NCBI RefSeq assembly: GCF_000420245.1 | Contig: NZ_ATUO01000008.1 | Coordinates: 1 to 42,803, forward strand | Source of the DNA: Psychromonas hadalis ATCC BAA-638 | GTDB taxonomy: Bacteria; Pseudomonadota; Gammaproteobacteria; Enterobacterales; Psychromonadaceae | Direction of reading: 5' to 3' | Length of the DNA: 42,803 nt | Shown: positions 16,521 through 25,781 of the stretch, one piece after another | How positions within the stretch are numbered: position 1 is the stretch's first letter | Layout of the letters: every line of letters starts with the position of its first letter | The notes under the pieces: generated by a model | What the model was told of the DNA's origin: nothing | Seen by the model: only the letters and a program-made list of their open reading frames with translations | Databases searched by the model: none | Position numbers and translations under genes: made by a program

Positions 16521-18047
16521 TTATTCCTTATCGGCCAAAGGTTTAAAGCGACGTAATTCAAGTAATCGGTAACCTGTGTAACTGCCGAGTAATAATACCA
16601 ATGACATCACCACAAATTGTAAGCCGATAAAGTTAAACATTAAATGACGTGTCACATCGTTGCTCATTGCAAAGTAAGCTAATACTGCTACTAATAAACT
16701 GCCACCACCTTGTGTGAATACCTCTTTCGCGCCCTCCTCTTCCCATAAAACTGACATACGTTCAATGGTCCAAGAAAGAATAATCATAGGAAAAAAGGTG
16801 ATTTTAAGTCCTTCAGTTAAACCCAATTTATATGAAAGTACGCCAAATAGTGCAATCAGCAGAATAACCATGATGATCACCGTGGATATTCGTGAGACCA
16901 GCAGTAGATTGAGGTGTGAGAGATAAGAACGAATAATCAAACCAATACCCACAAGCAGTATAAAACCAATGAGGCCCGTAATGAGGCTAGTTTGAATAAA
17001 TGCCATGGCGATTAATACCGGCATAAATGTACCCGATGTTTTTAGCCCAATTAATACGCGCATCATCACTACAATCAATACGCCTAATGGGATCATTAAG
17101 ATACCTTTAAATAGCGATTGATCTTCCACGGGTAAGCTATGAATTGAGAAATTAAACAGGTGCTCATTTTCAGATTTTTGTAATAGTGCTGAAAGTGCAG
17201 GTTGCTCTTGCTGAATCATCGAGAAGCTGACTCTAGAGTCGCTACCGCCTGTTAGCTCTAGTAATGCTTTGCCACTTTGATCCCATAACAGTAAATTATC
17301 GCGGTTTACAGACTCTAACGTATTTGCATCAAACAGGCGCGAGCTAATCACACCCTCTTTTTCTTGGAAAACTTCCACTAGGGGTTGTAAATGTTGGCGA
17401 CGACGGCCATCTTCGAGTGTTAAGGCTCCAATTCTTTTAGTGTGTATATCTGCTCCGTTTAACAGTGCAATCAGGATCGCTGTTTTACTGACTTTTTCGG
17501 TTAAAATAAGACTGATATTTTGATTGGGTGTTTCAGCATTAAGCTGTTTTAGTAGTTCACGTGCAAAGCTAAATGCATCTGCACTGGTTTTAAGTGCATC
17601 TTTAATAATCGTTTTACCCGCTGCCAGTTCCGCGGCACTATACTCTTTATCAAAAAGCGGTGGCATTTCAAGGATTTGTGGGTCCAAGCTTTTTGGATCT
17701 TCAAGTACCTGAATGTTGTAATAGAGCGTTTGTTTACCCGCTGCTTCACGAATGGTCCATTCCGCTTTTGGGGTCAAGCCATCATCTAAAAATGAAAGTC
17801 CATAACCTGGAGAGGCAGCATTTTGACTGATTGTTGTAAATCCAGCTTGGCGCTCAGGGGTGGTGAGTGAGGCAATAATAGCATTGTCGTGAGCATTGAA
17901 ATTGATTTTTGCATCAATGTTCCAGATGGTACGTGTTTCCCCCGGCATCCATGGAATATCAAACGCAACGTGACGTTGTACTGTTTGGAATATGCCCAGT
18001 GACATTAAACCTGCCACTAGCACAAAGAAGAAAATACGTGCGTTCAT
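16521..18047 (-). CDS. Inactive transglutaminase fused to seven membrane helices
   Basis: Membrane protein of 508 residues. An N-terminal anchor (about 5-21) leads to a periplasmic region of about 250 residues, including a degenerate transglutaminase-like part. Where the catalytic cysteine would lie the sequence reads EKVSKTAILIALLNGAD, and the histidine strand survives as RRQHLQPLVEVF. About seven helices follow (roughly 313-495), ending with the cytosolic LELRRFKPLADKE. This is the architecture of Pfam families for inactive transglutaminase with 7TM. I infer a receptor or channel role linking a periplasmic substrate to the cytoplasmic ligase. It starts 35 bases after the retropepsin gene. 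Confidence 0.85.
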   Translation of the reverse strand: MNARIFFFVLVAGLMSLGIFQTVQRHVAFDIPWMPGETRTIWNIDAKINFNAHDNAIIASLTTPERQAGFTTISQNAASPGYGLSFLDDGLTPKAEWTIREAAGKQTLYYNIQVLEDPKSLDPQILEMPPLFDKEYSAAELAAGKTIIKDALKTSADAFSFARELLKQLNAETPNQNISLILTEKVSKTAILIALLNGADIHTKRIGALTLEDGRRRQHLQPLVEVFQEKEGVISSRLFDANTLESVNRDNLLLWDQSGKALLELTGGSDSRVSFSMIQQEQPALSALLQKSENEHLFNFSIHSLPVEDQSLFKGILMIPLGVLIVVMMRVLIGLKTSGTFMPVLIAMAFIQTSLITGLIGFILLVGIGLIIRSYLSHLNLLLVSRISTVIIMVILLIALFGVLSYKLGLTEGLKITFFPMIILSWTIERMSVLWEEEGAKEVFTQGGGSLLVAVLAYFAMSNDVTRHLMFNFIGLQFVVMSLVLLLGSYTGYRLLELRRFKPLADKE

Positions 18048-18082
18048 AAATTTTCCCTATTATCTATTTTATTGTTATTTTA

Positions 18083-18814
18083 TTATTGTTTTTTAGGTGC
18101 TTGATGTTTTTCAAAAATGTACTCTTTACTGACATCAACCAACACAACATCTTGCATAAAAGTACGTCCAATTAATACGGGGTATTCCATGTGTAAGCGG
18201 CTGGTTAACGTAAATTCTGTTAGATGCGCAACATCACCGATGCGCACGTGTAATTTAACCACTGGGCGCTCTGTTTCAACGCCAGGTTTACTTGATTGAG
18301 TGATTTTTGCAATACGCACAATTTTAGCTTCAATCATTTCCGCTTTATTACCTTTAGCATGGGTTAAGTTAAAACGTACCCATTTTTCACCATCACGCTC
18401 AAAGCGCTCAATATCAACGGCATTGAGCGATGAAGTTGCCGCACCTGTATCAATGCGCCCTTTGAAGTTTTCTTTTACGGTTGATACATAAACCCACTCA
18501 GATTGACCAAGGATAGTTTTATCATCTATATGTGTTACTTTTGGGTTTTTTATCGCTTTAGTTGTTTTTGCCATTTTTTGGCTCTTCTCTAATGCCATAC
18601 TCAATTTGATGATTTTTTCTTCACTGATTTTTAAGGCCATATTGGCACTGTCTAATTCATTTTTAGTTTGTGTTGTTAAGGTTTTTGATGCCACTAGAGA
18701 ACTTTCTAAGTTGGTGATCTTAGCGAGCTGCTCTGTGTCATTCGTTGTTGTTACACAGCCCGTCACTGCAATGACAGTAAATGCAGTGAGCAGTGTTTTT
18801 TTAGTTAAAAACAT
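18083..18814 (-). CDS. Retropepsin-like aspartic protease lipoprotein
   Basis: The 243 residues start with a lipoprotein signal (VTGC, Cys20), followed by a probable coiled coil (about 27-85). A C-terminal domain (about 95-243) carries the retropepsin active site RIDTGAATSSLNA (Asp122) and the closing YPVLIGRTFMQDVV. This Pfam family is often called ATP-dependent zinc protease, yet no zinc HExxH is present and the DTG motif argues for an aspartic protease acting in the periplasm, probably as a dimer. It is the first gene of the cassette; AAGGGA precedes the ATG. Lipid anchoring plus coiled coil suggests attachment to a membrane and spacing from it. Confidence 0.85.
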   Translation of the reverse strand: MFLTKKTLLTAFTVIAVTGCVTTTNDTEQLAKITNLESSLVASKTLTTQTKNELDSANMALKISEEKIIKLSMALEKSQKMAKTTKAIKNPKVTHIDDKTILGQSEWVYVSTVKENFKGRIDTGAATSSLNAVDIERFERDGEKWVRFNLTHAKGNKAEMIEAKIVRIAKITQSSKPGVETERPVVKLHVRIGDVAHLTEFTLTSRLHMEYPVLIGRTFMQDVVLVDVSKEYIFEKHQAPKKQ

Positions 18815-18925
18815 GAAGATCCCTTAAAAATAGGTAAAGTAAGAAAATTAAAACAGAATGTTAGCAGTTTGTAATGCAAATAACAGGGAAAATCTCACGA
18901 ATATGTTTAATCTTTATTTTTTCAA

Positions 18926-20296
18926 TTAACTATTTAGCATGTTTCTCAACCAGTGTTTTTTATGTACACGGTGGATAACTAATACCACTTTTATTAACTC
19001 CTCAGAAAGCATCACTATATATGCTTCTACGAGTGTAAAGTGATAATATTTGACGGCGATAAAGGTAAGCGGAATACCGACACACCACATACAAAAAATA
19101 TCAATAAAGGTGCTGTAATTAACATCACCTCCACTGCGTAATACGCCAATAATACCGATGAAATTAATCACACGAATAAATAATACCAGTGCAAGTACCA
19201 GTAAAACCCCAGATGCACTGCTCATCGCTTCTGCGGACAGGCTGGGGAAAAGTGATAAAATCGGCTCTCGGAAAATGATAATAAGGGGGGTGAAAATAAA
19301 AGCAATAATGGGTACAAATAGGATGAATGTCCATGCTTGTTGCCATGCTTCATCGAATGCTTTTGCACCCAGTTGATGGCCTATCATAGTGCCACTGGCA
19401 ATGGCGATACCAATAAATAGGGCAAAAATAGTCTGCTCGATGGTTGAAACCATACTCATTACCGCAAGCTCTTGGATACCTATCATGGCAAATATAAGGG
19501 TGTAGACCAACACGCCTAATGCCCAACCGCCATCATGCAGTACCATTGGAAAAGCGAGTTTGATATAACGTTTAATTTCAACTCTGCTTAAGGCTTGTTT
19601 GGCTTCGGTCATTTTAGCGATAATAAAAGGGCGTTTTTTAATCACAAACAGCACCATTAATAACATCTGAATGAAACGTGCAAGCAATGTACCCCATGCA
19701 CTTCCCGCAACCCCCATCTCAGGAAACCCTAAGTGACCAAAAATGAAGATGTAATTGAGTAGCGCGTTAATGGGCAGTACCAACATGCTAATATTCATCG
19801 CTGTTTTAGTATCACCTGCTGAGCGCAGTGCGGTTTCTAAAGGTAAAACAATGGCGGTAAAAATAAAACTGTACGCGGTGATAACAAGGTAGTCATTAGC
19901 GAGTAAAATTAATGTAGCATCATCACTGGCTAGGCTGGTAATTGTTGTTGGGGCAAGCGTGTATAGTGCAATAAAGGGGATAACACTGACGACACTAAAC
20001 AGTAGTGAGACCACTAAACTTCTGCGTAATCCTGAAAGGTCATCCGCGCCAAAATATTGTGCCGACAATACGCCACCCGCATGGCTTATGCCTACCATCA
20101 TCAGTAGGTTAAAGAAAAATATTTTGTTACCTAAGCCCACCGCTGCAATTTCACTTTCACCCAATTGGCTGACCATTAAGATATCAACTAATCCAAGAAA
20201 AGAGTAAAGCAGAGATTGCATGGTGATAGGTAGCGCTAACTTCCACAGTTTATTTTGAAATTCTGGTGCTCTAAATGTTGCTATTTTGTTTTTCAT
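18926..20296 (-). CDS. MATE-family multidrug/toxin exporter
   Basis: Twelve-helix cation-coupled antiporter of 456 residues. The start (LWKLALPITMQSLLYSFLGLVDILMVSQLGESEIAAVGLGNKI) is the MATE signature of helices 1-2, repeated at about 245 in the second half (LAFPMVLHDGGWALGVLVYTLIFAMIG). The sequence is closer to NorM/DinF-like bacterial MATEs than to polysaccharide flippases. The substrate cannot be read from sequence. Its ATG overlaps the lnt stop (TAATG), so it is translationally coupled to lnt at the end of the miaB-lnt unit. This neighbour is not part of the E. coli operon. Confidence 0.9.
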   Translation of the reverse strand: MKNKIATFRAPEFQNKLWKLALPITMQSLLYSFLGLVDILMVSQLGESEIAAVGLGNKIFFFNLLMMVGISHAGGVLSAQYFGADDLSGLRRSLVVSLLFSVVSVIPFIALYTLAPTTITSLASDDATLILLANDYLVITAYSFIFTAIVLPLETALRSAGDTKTAMNISMLVLPINALLNYIFIFGHLGFPEMGVAGSAWGTLLARFIQMLLMVLFVIKKRPFIIAKMTEAKQALSRVEIKRYIKLAFPMVLHDGGWALGVLVYTLIFAMIGIQELAVMSMVSTIEQTIFALFIGIAIASGTMIGHQLGAKAFDEAWQQAWTFILFVPIIAFIFTPLIIIFREPILSLFPSLSAEAMSSASGVLLVLALVLFIRVINFIGIIGVLRSGGDVNYSTFIDIFCMWCVGIPLTFIAVKYYHFTLVEAYIVMLSEELIKVVLVIHRVHKKHWLRNMLNS

Positions 20297-21858
20297 TAGT
20301 GGTTATTAGCCCTATTTTTATAAAAGAAAAACATCCCTATTAGAATCAACAAACAATACAGGGTAAGTGGCAGAGAGCCAAACCGTTGATAAGGTGTTAA
20401 GCCAAATGCAGGCTGCACCTCTTTACGTAAAACACCTTCTGTGTTGTTGGCTAAGCGCCCTAATTCTTTACCTTGATCATTATAAATGGCAGTAATACCC
20501 GTATTGGTACTGCGTAAAATCGGCCGTGCAAATTCAATGGCGCGCATACGTGCTATTTCAAGATGTTGATCGGGACCAATTGAGCTACCAAACCAAGCAT
20601 CATTGCTGAGAGTTAATAACATGCCTGTATTTTCATGGACATTTTTACGCAATAACTCTGGAAAAGCGACTTCATAACAGAGTGCCGGTGCAAATGTGGT
20701 TAAGCCTGTTTGTAAATTAGCTTGTATCTCATCACCACGCTGAAAACTTGACATCGGTAGGTTGAAGTAAGGTGCAATAGGGCGAAGTAGATCTTCAAAA
20801 GGAACAAATTCGCCAATGGGTAATAACTGATGTTTACGGTAGCGGTTAGCGCTAGTTTGTGAATAACCTGCACCAACGGGTAATTTTCCTAACATAATAA
20901 TGGTATTACGGTATTCATCCTTTTTAAGGTCATACTCAATAATGCCTGTCATTAACGTTTTTCCTTTCATCTCTAGTTCTTGGGAAAGAGGTTGTAAAAA
21001 ACGTTGCATATCAATTTCAAGCCCTGCAATAGCGGACTCTGGCCAGATAATCAGTTCATTTTCACGGGTGCTATTATCACCTGCTTCACTGAGATCTAAA
21101 TATTTAAAGAGAGATGGATAGAGTTGTGATGGCTCCCATTTCTCATTTTGGTCAATATTACCCTGCACCAAGGCGACTTTAATGGCGGATTGTAATTCGG
21201 TATATCGTTGCTGTTGAAGAAGGTAACCACTGACTATCAAGCTGGCAATAAGTAGTAAGCTAGTTTTGATACGTTGTTTTTGGATAAGTAGGGTCAATGC
21301 ACCACAAATAAGTACAATGGCGAGTGTGATACCTTGCACACCCAGTACAGGTGCAAAACCAACAAGTGGAGTATCTGCATGGCTATAACCAAGGTAAGCC
21401 CACGGAAAACCAGTTAAAAACCAACCTCTAACCCAATCCATTAATAGCCAAAAAACAGGAAATATGAGTAGGTAACGGCTGCTCTGTGATAAAAAACTAA
21501 GGCGATAACTTGCCCAAATTGCAAGCGTGGGGAAAATAGCTAAATAAGCCGCAAATAGGAAAATAAGTAATATATTAACGATGGTTGGCATGCCACCAAA
21601 CAGATCCATACTCACATAAATCCAATGGATAGTGGCAACAAACATCGCTAAATTAAAGATAAAAGCAACTAAAAATAATTTTTTATTGGTTTTTTGAACC
21701 TGCTGTAAGAGTAAAAACAGGCCAATAAAAGAGGGGTACAGTGTCCACCACAAACCAAAAGGCGCAAAAGCAAACACTTGTATAGAGCCCAGCACAAGGG
21801 CAACTAAAAGTTGCCCTGAAAGTGTGCTGCTAAATTTTTCCAAAAAATTACTCTTCAA
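20296..21858 (-). CDS. lnt: Apolipoprotein N-acyltransferase
   Basis: Adds the third acyl chain to the N-terminal cysteine of lipoproteins in the inner membrane, needed for Lol sorting. The 520 residues have several N-terminal membrane helices and a nitrilase-type periplasmic domain. The catalytic triad is Glu274 (IWPESAIAG), Lys342 (RKHQLLPIGEF) and Cys394 (ALCYEVAFP), each shifted by exactly 7 from E. coli. A last helix (about 495-514) closes the chain. The gene overlaps corC by 11 bases and MATE by one. At least two lipoproteins in this window are presumptive substrates. Confidence 0.97.
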   Translation of the reverse strand: MKSNFLEKFSSTLSGQLLVALVLGSIQVFAFAPFGLWWTLYPSFIGLFLLLQQVQKTNKKLFLVAFIFNLAMFVATIHWIYVSMDLFGGMPTIVNILLIFLFAAYLAIFPTLAIWASYRLSFLSQSSRYLLIFPVFWLLMDWVRGWFLTGFPWAYLGYSHADTPLVGFAPVLGVQGITLAIVLICGALTLLIQKQRIKTSLLLIASLIVSGYLLQQQRYTELQSAIKVALVQGNIDQNEKWEPSQLYPSLFKYLDLSEAGDNSTRENELIIWPESAIAGLEIDMQRFLQPLSQELEMKGKTLMTGIIEYDLKKDEYRNTIIMLGKLPVGAGYSQTSANRYRKHQLLPIGEFVPFEDLLRPIAPYFNLPMSSFQRGDEIQANLQTGLTTFAPALCYEVAFPELLRKNVHENTGMLLTLSNDAWFGSSIGPDQHLEIARMRAIEFARPILRSTNTGITAIYNDQGKELGRLANNTEGVLRKEVQPAFGLTPYQRFGSLPLTLYCLLILIGMFFFYKNRANNH

Positions 21859-22711
21859 TATTTTTTAACTCTTTAGGAATACGTACCTGTAGTTGTATTA
21901 AACGGCGGTTATCCGCATTAATTACTTTATATTTATAGTCACTGATAGTCACACTTTCACCACGGCCGGGAAGATGTCCAAGTCGATTGATCATGAGACC
22001 AGCAATCGTATCTTGCTCTTCAATATTATACTTTGTGCCAAAGTAGTCGTTAAAATCATCAAGGGTGGTGAGTGCATTCACTGCGTAAGTGCGTTTGCCG
22101 ATTTTACGGATCTCCGCAACCTCTTCATCATCAAATTCATCTTCAATTTCACCAACAATTACTTCTAAAATATCTTCAATGGTGACAAGTCCTGATACAC
22201 CACCATATTCATCAACCACAATCGCCATGTGGTAACGTTGGCTACGGAACTCTTTGAGCAGAGTATCTAAGCGTTTACTCTCTGGTACAACCACTGCTTT
22301 ACGCAGGATATCTTCAATTTTAAATTCACTCGCTTCACTGCTAAAACCATAACGAATAAGATCCTTTGCTAGCAATAAACCCACAATATGGTCTTTATCT
22401 TCAGTGATAACGGGAAAACGCGAATGCGCGGAATCAATCAGGATAGGTAAAAACTGTTGTACTGTTTGGTGCAACCCGAGTGTGACCATTTGTGAGCGTG
22501 GGATCATGATGTCACGAACACGTAGTTTCGAGACATCTAAGACACCCTTGATCATCTCTTTGGTTTTTTGATCAATAAGTTGGCGTTTTTTTGCGCCATT
22601 GATGACATCTAATAATTCGGTTTGGTTTTTTGGCTCAGCTTGAAATAGGTTGCCAATTTTATCGAACAAACCTGGTTTAGTTTGCTCGTTGGTAGAATGT
22701 GCTTCTGACAT
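21848..22711 (-). CDS. corC: CorC/YbeX, CBS-domain protein
   Basis: Cytosolic CBS-pair protein of 287 residues linked genetically to magnesium and cobalt handling and to ribosome maturation. Two CBS repeats run from about 66 to 190 (DIMIPRSQMVTL, then VVVDEYGGVSGLVTIEDILEVIVGEIEDEFDD). A CorC/HlyC transporter-associated domain follows (about 205-285). No membrane segment is present, as usual for YbeX. It lies between ybeY (9 bases upstream) and lnt (overlap), the conserved order. Confidence 0.93.
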   Translation of the reverse strand: MSEAHSTNEQTKPGLFDKIGNLFQAEPKNQTELLDVINGAKKRQLIDQKTKEMIKGVLDVSKLRVRDIMIPRSQMVTLGLHQTVQQFLPILIDSAHSRFPVITEDKDHIVGLLLAKDLIRYGFSSEASEFKIEDILRKAVVVPESKRLDTLLKEFRSQRYHMAIVVDEYGGVSGLVTIEDILEVIVGEIEDEFDDEEVAEIRKIGKRTYAVNALTTLDDFNDYFGTKYNIEEQDTIAGLMINRLGHLPGRGESVTISDYKYKVINADNRRLIQLQVRIPKELKNIEE

Positions 22712-22720
22712 TACTGTTTT

Positions 22721-23194
22721 TTACTCTTGTTCGTTATAAGGAGCAGAAAAACCGAGTTCAACTAAAAGTCTGGTCTCTAAGTTTTCCATCTCGAGGGCTT
22801 GGTTTTCGACAATATGATCGTAACCAAGTAAGTGTAAGCTACCATGAATTAACATATGCGCCCAGTGTGCCGTTAAACTTTTCTGTTGTTCTATTGCTTC
22901 TTTTTCAACCACCTGTTTACAGATTACCAGATCACCGAGCAGAGGTAACGTGATTCCGGGTGGATTTTGGAAAGGAAATGAGAGCACATTGGTTGGTTTG
23001 TTTTTACCGCGATAATCAAAATTAAGTTGCTGACTCTCATCAATGTCAACAATACGTACGGTAAGCTCCGCTTCATCGTGTTTTTTTTCTGAGCCTGCAT
23101 CGATTGCAGCAGAGATCCATTTTTCAATGTCGGCTAAATCTGGTAATAAGACTTCATTTTCACAAGCGATTTGCAGATCAACAAACAGTGCCAT
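22721..23194 (-). CDS. ybeY: Endoribonuclease YbeY (16S rRNA maturation)
   Basis: Single-strand endoribonuclease needed for 16S 3' end maturation and 70S quality control. The 157 residues contain the zinc motif [11 protein letters not shown] with His117, His121 and His127, and the upstream [11 protein letters not shown]. The ATG overlaps the ybeZ stop (TAATG). The length is normal for the family. Confidence 0.96.
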   Translation of the reverse strand: MALFVDLQIACENEVLLPDLADIEKWISAAIDAGSEKKHDEAELTVRIVDIDESQQLNFDYRGKNKPTNVLSFPFQNPPGITLPLLGDLVICKQVVEKEAIEQQKSLTAHWAHMLIHGSLHLLGYDHIVENQALEMENLETRLLVELGFSAPYNEQE

Positions 23195-24216
23195 TATGAT
23201 TTACCCGATGCAATGTCTTCTTTTCGCTCAAATGCTTCATAGGCTTTGACGATGCGCGCAACGATTGGGTGACGCACCACGTCATCCGCGTTAAAGAAGC
23301 TAAAGCTTATCTCTTCTACATCATCGAGTACTTCAATGACATGGCGAAGCCCTGATTTTTGATGCTTAGGTAAATCTATTTGAGTGATGTCACCCGTGAT
23401 AACTGCGGTTGAGTTAAAACCAATACGGGTTAAAAACATCTTCATCTGCTCAACCGTGGTATTTTGAGCTTCATCTAAAATAACAAACGCATCGTTTAAA
23501 GTACGCCCACGCATATAAGCAAGTGGGGCGATTTCAATGATATTTTTTTCAATCAGTTTCTCAACCTTTTCAAAACCTAACATCTCAAATAGCGCGTCAT
23601 ATAAAGGACGCAAGTATGGATCTACCTTTTGGGAAAGATCGCCCGGCAAGAAACCCAATTTTTCACCCGCTTCAACCGCTGGGCGGGTTAATAAAATACG
23701 GCGGACTTCTTGGCGTTCTAACGCTTCAACTGCACAAGCGACCGCTAAGTAAGTTTTACCCGTTCCCGCAGGACCCACACCAAAACTGATATCGTTACTG
23801 AGAATATTACTCACATACTGGCTTTGATTCTCACCGCGCGGTTTTATTACCCCACGTTTGGTTTTAATGGTCAGGCTTTGCGATCTTATTTTTGCTGTCG
23901 CTGAGTGAACCTCAAGCAGGCGATGATGAGAGATTAAATCTTGTAAAGCAAGGTGTACATCTTCATCGGTCAGCGTTGGAATTTTGCCTTTCACCGTTTG
24001 TGTTTCGATATAAAGATCTTTAATGAGGTCGTTACAGGCTACTGCATAACGGTGTTCACCAATAATTTGAAAGTGGCTATCTTTATAAACGATCTCAAGC
24101 CCTAAACGGCGTTCAATTTGTTTGATATTATCATCAAAGGGACCACATAAAACCGCTAAACGGTCACTGTCCTGTGGCACTAAATCAAGATGTACAGTGG
24201 TTAATTGTTTAGTCAC
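23194..24216 (-). CDS. ybeZ: PhoH-like ATPase YbeZ
   Basis: P-loop ATPase/RNA-helicase-like protein that partners YbeY. Walker A is [11 protein letters not shown], Walker [11 protein letters not shown], and the mid-motif [18 protein letters not shown] is characteristic of Pho[21 protein letters not shown] matches the E. coli N-terminus. I chose GTG 24216 (340 residues): AAGG sits 8-12 bases upstream, right after the miaB stop, and no overlap results. The alternative ATG 24255 would overlap miaB by 26 bases and add 13 residues that do not align with the family. Confidence 0.93.
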   Translation of the reverse strand: MTKQLTTVHLDLVPQDSDRLAVLCGPFDDNIKQIERRLGLEIVYKDSHFQIIGEHRYAVACNDLIKDLYIETQTVKGKIPTLTDEDVHLALQDLISHHRLLEVHSATAKIRSQSLTIKTKRGVIKPRGENQSQYVSNILSNDISFGVGPAGTGKTYLAVACAVEALERQEVRRILLTRPAVEAGEKLGFLPGDLSQKVDPYLRPLYDALFEMLGFEKVEKLIEKNIIEIAPLAYMRGRTLNDAFVILDEAQNTTVEQMKMFLTRIGFNSTAVITGDITQIDLPKHQKSGLRHVIEVLDDVEEISFSFFNADDVVRHPIVARIVKAYEAFERKEDIASGKS

Positions 24217-24229
24217 GTCGTTAAACCTT

Positions 24230-25666
24230 TTATTGAGGGTTATAGGTGTGTACACCTAAGTTTTCCGCTTGTTTGTTTACAATGTCGCTAGGGCGAATTG
24301 ATTCTCGCAGGTTCATATCTGCTTCTGCGCGGATAAACTTACCACGAATTGAGTTTTTGTGTACTTCGGTGATCTCAACATCTACAAAACCACCAATTGA
24401 GCGGTGATCGCCCTCAAAGTTTACAATGCGGTTATTTTCAGTGCGACCACACAGTTCCATAATATTTTTACGTGAAGGGCCTTCTACTAAAATACGTTGT
24501 ACAGAGCCCACCATACGGCGTCCAATCTGTTGTGCGTTCTGTGTGATTCTATCTTGTAAGATAGCTAAACGCTGTTTTTTTGTTTCTAGGGTTACATCAT
24601 CTGGCATATCGGCGGCGGGTGTGCCGGGGCGCTGGCTGTACACAAAACTATAACTGGTATCAAAACCTATCTCGTTAATAAGATCCATTGTTTGCTGAAA
24701 GTCATCATCTGTTTCATTGGGGAACCCGACAATAAAATCAGAGCTTATGGTTAACGCTGGGCGCACCAATTTTAGCGCGACTATCTTCTCTTTGTATTGT
24801 GCAATCGTATGTCCACGTTTCATTGCTGTTAAAATTCGGTCTGATCCCGCTTGTACGGGAAGATGTAAAAAATTCACCAGCTCAGGGGTATCGCGGTATA
24901 CATCGATAATATCTTCATCAAAATCGATAGGGTTACTGGTGGTGTAGCGCAGACGATCGATACCATCAATGGAAGCAACATAACGTAACAACTCTGCAAA
25001 ACTACAGGTTTCACCATCAAAGGTTGCGCCGATATAGGAGTTTACATTCTGTCCTAACAAGTTGATTTCACGTACCCCTTGCTCTGCAAGCTGGGCAACT
25101 TCTAACAGGATATCATCAAGTGGGCGACTCACCTCTTCACCACGGGTATAAGGGACCACACAGAAAGTGCAATATTTAGAGCAACCTTCCATAATGGTCA
25201 CAAATGCGGTTGCACCATCCGCTTTTGCGTCTGGCAACGCATCAAATTTTTCAATTTCAGGGAAACTAACATCGACGACAGCTCCCTCGTCAGATTTAAC
25301 GCGTTTAATCATATCTGGTAAACGGTGTAGTGTTTGTGGGCCAAAAACGATATCCACATAAGGTGCGCGTTTACGAATAGCATCTCCCTCTTGAGAAGCA
25401 ACACAGCCACCGACACCAATAATAAGGTTAGGATTGATTGTTTTAAGTTTTTTCCAGCGCCCGAGCTGATGGAATACTTTTTCTTGTGCTTTCTCTCTAA
25501 TAGAGCAGGTATTGAGTAAAATTACATCCGCATCTTCTGCGTTATCAACGGTGATATAACCGTTACTTGAATTTAAGAGATCGGCCATTTTTGATGAATC
25601 GTACTCATTCATCTGACAACCCCAAGTTTTGACGTGTAATTTTAAACTCATAATCTGTGTGCTCAT
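24230..25666 (-). CDS. miaB: tRNA i6A37 methylthiotransferase MiaB
   Basis: Radical-SAM enzyme adding a methylthio group to i6A37 of tRNA. The N-terminal UPF0004 domain has cluster cysteines 17 ([13 protein letters not shown]), 54 and 88. The radical-SAM motif is CSKYCTFC (Cys162, 166, 169). A TRAM domain follows at about 378-442. The 478 residues match the family. The second in-frame ATG (25651, [12 protein letters not shown]) aligns better with E. coli MiaB and may be the true start; neither has a strong ribosome binding site. First gene of the minus-strand unit and divergent from ubiF, as in E. coli. A GCGCGTA/TACGCGC hairpin lies in the shared upstream region. Confidence 0.96.
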   Translation of the reverse strand: MSTQIMSLKLHVKTWGCQMNEYDSSKMADLLNSSNGYITVDNAEDADVILLNTCSIREKAQEKVFHQLGRWKKLKTINPNLIIGVGGCVASQEGDAIRKRAPYVDIVFGPQTLHRLPDMIKRVKSDEGAVVDVSFPEIEKFDALPDAKADGATAFVTIMEGCSKYCTFCVVPYTRGEEVSRPLDDILLEVAQLAEQGVREINLLGQNVNSYIGATFDGETCSFAELLRYVASIDGIDRLRYTTSNPIDFDEDIIDVYRDTPELVNFLHLPVQAGSDRILTAMKRGHTIAQYKEKIVALKLVRPALTISSDFIVGFPNETDDDFQQTMDLINEIGFDTSYSFVYSQRPGTPAADMPDDVTLETKKQRLAILQDRITQNAQQIGRRMVGSVQRILVEGPSRKNIMELCGRTENNRIVNFEGDHRSIGGFVDVEITEVHKNSIRGKFIRAEADMNLRESIRPSDIVNKQAENLGVHTYNPQ

Positions 25667-25781
25667 CTGTAATGCTTTATAAAAAGAGCGCGTATTTTAC
25701 GCGCTTCAAAGCTAACTTACCACTTTTTGTTTACGTTTGAATTGCGTACAATATTCATCTCGAATAAAAAGGGATAACAGG

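Noticed and set aside
18083-18814. Zinc protease
   Set aside because: No HExxH or other zinc motif is seen; the DTG-type motif favours an aspartic protease despite the common family name.
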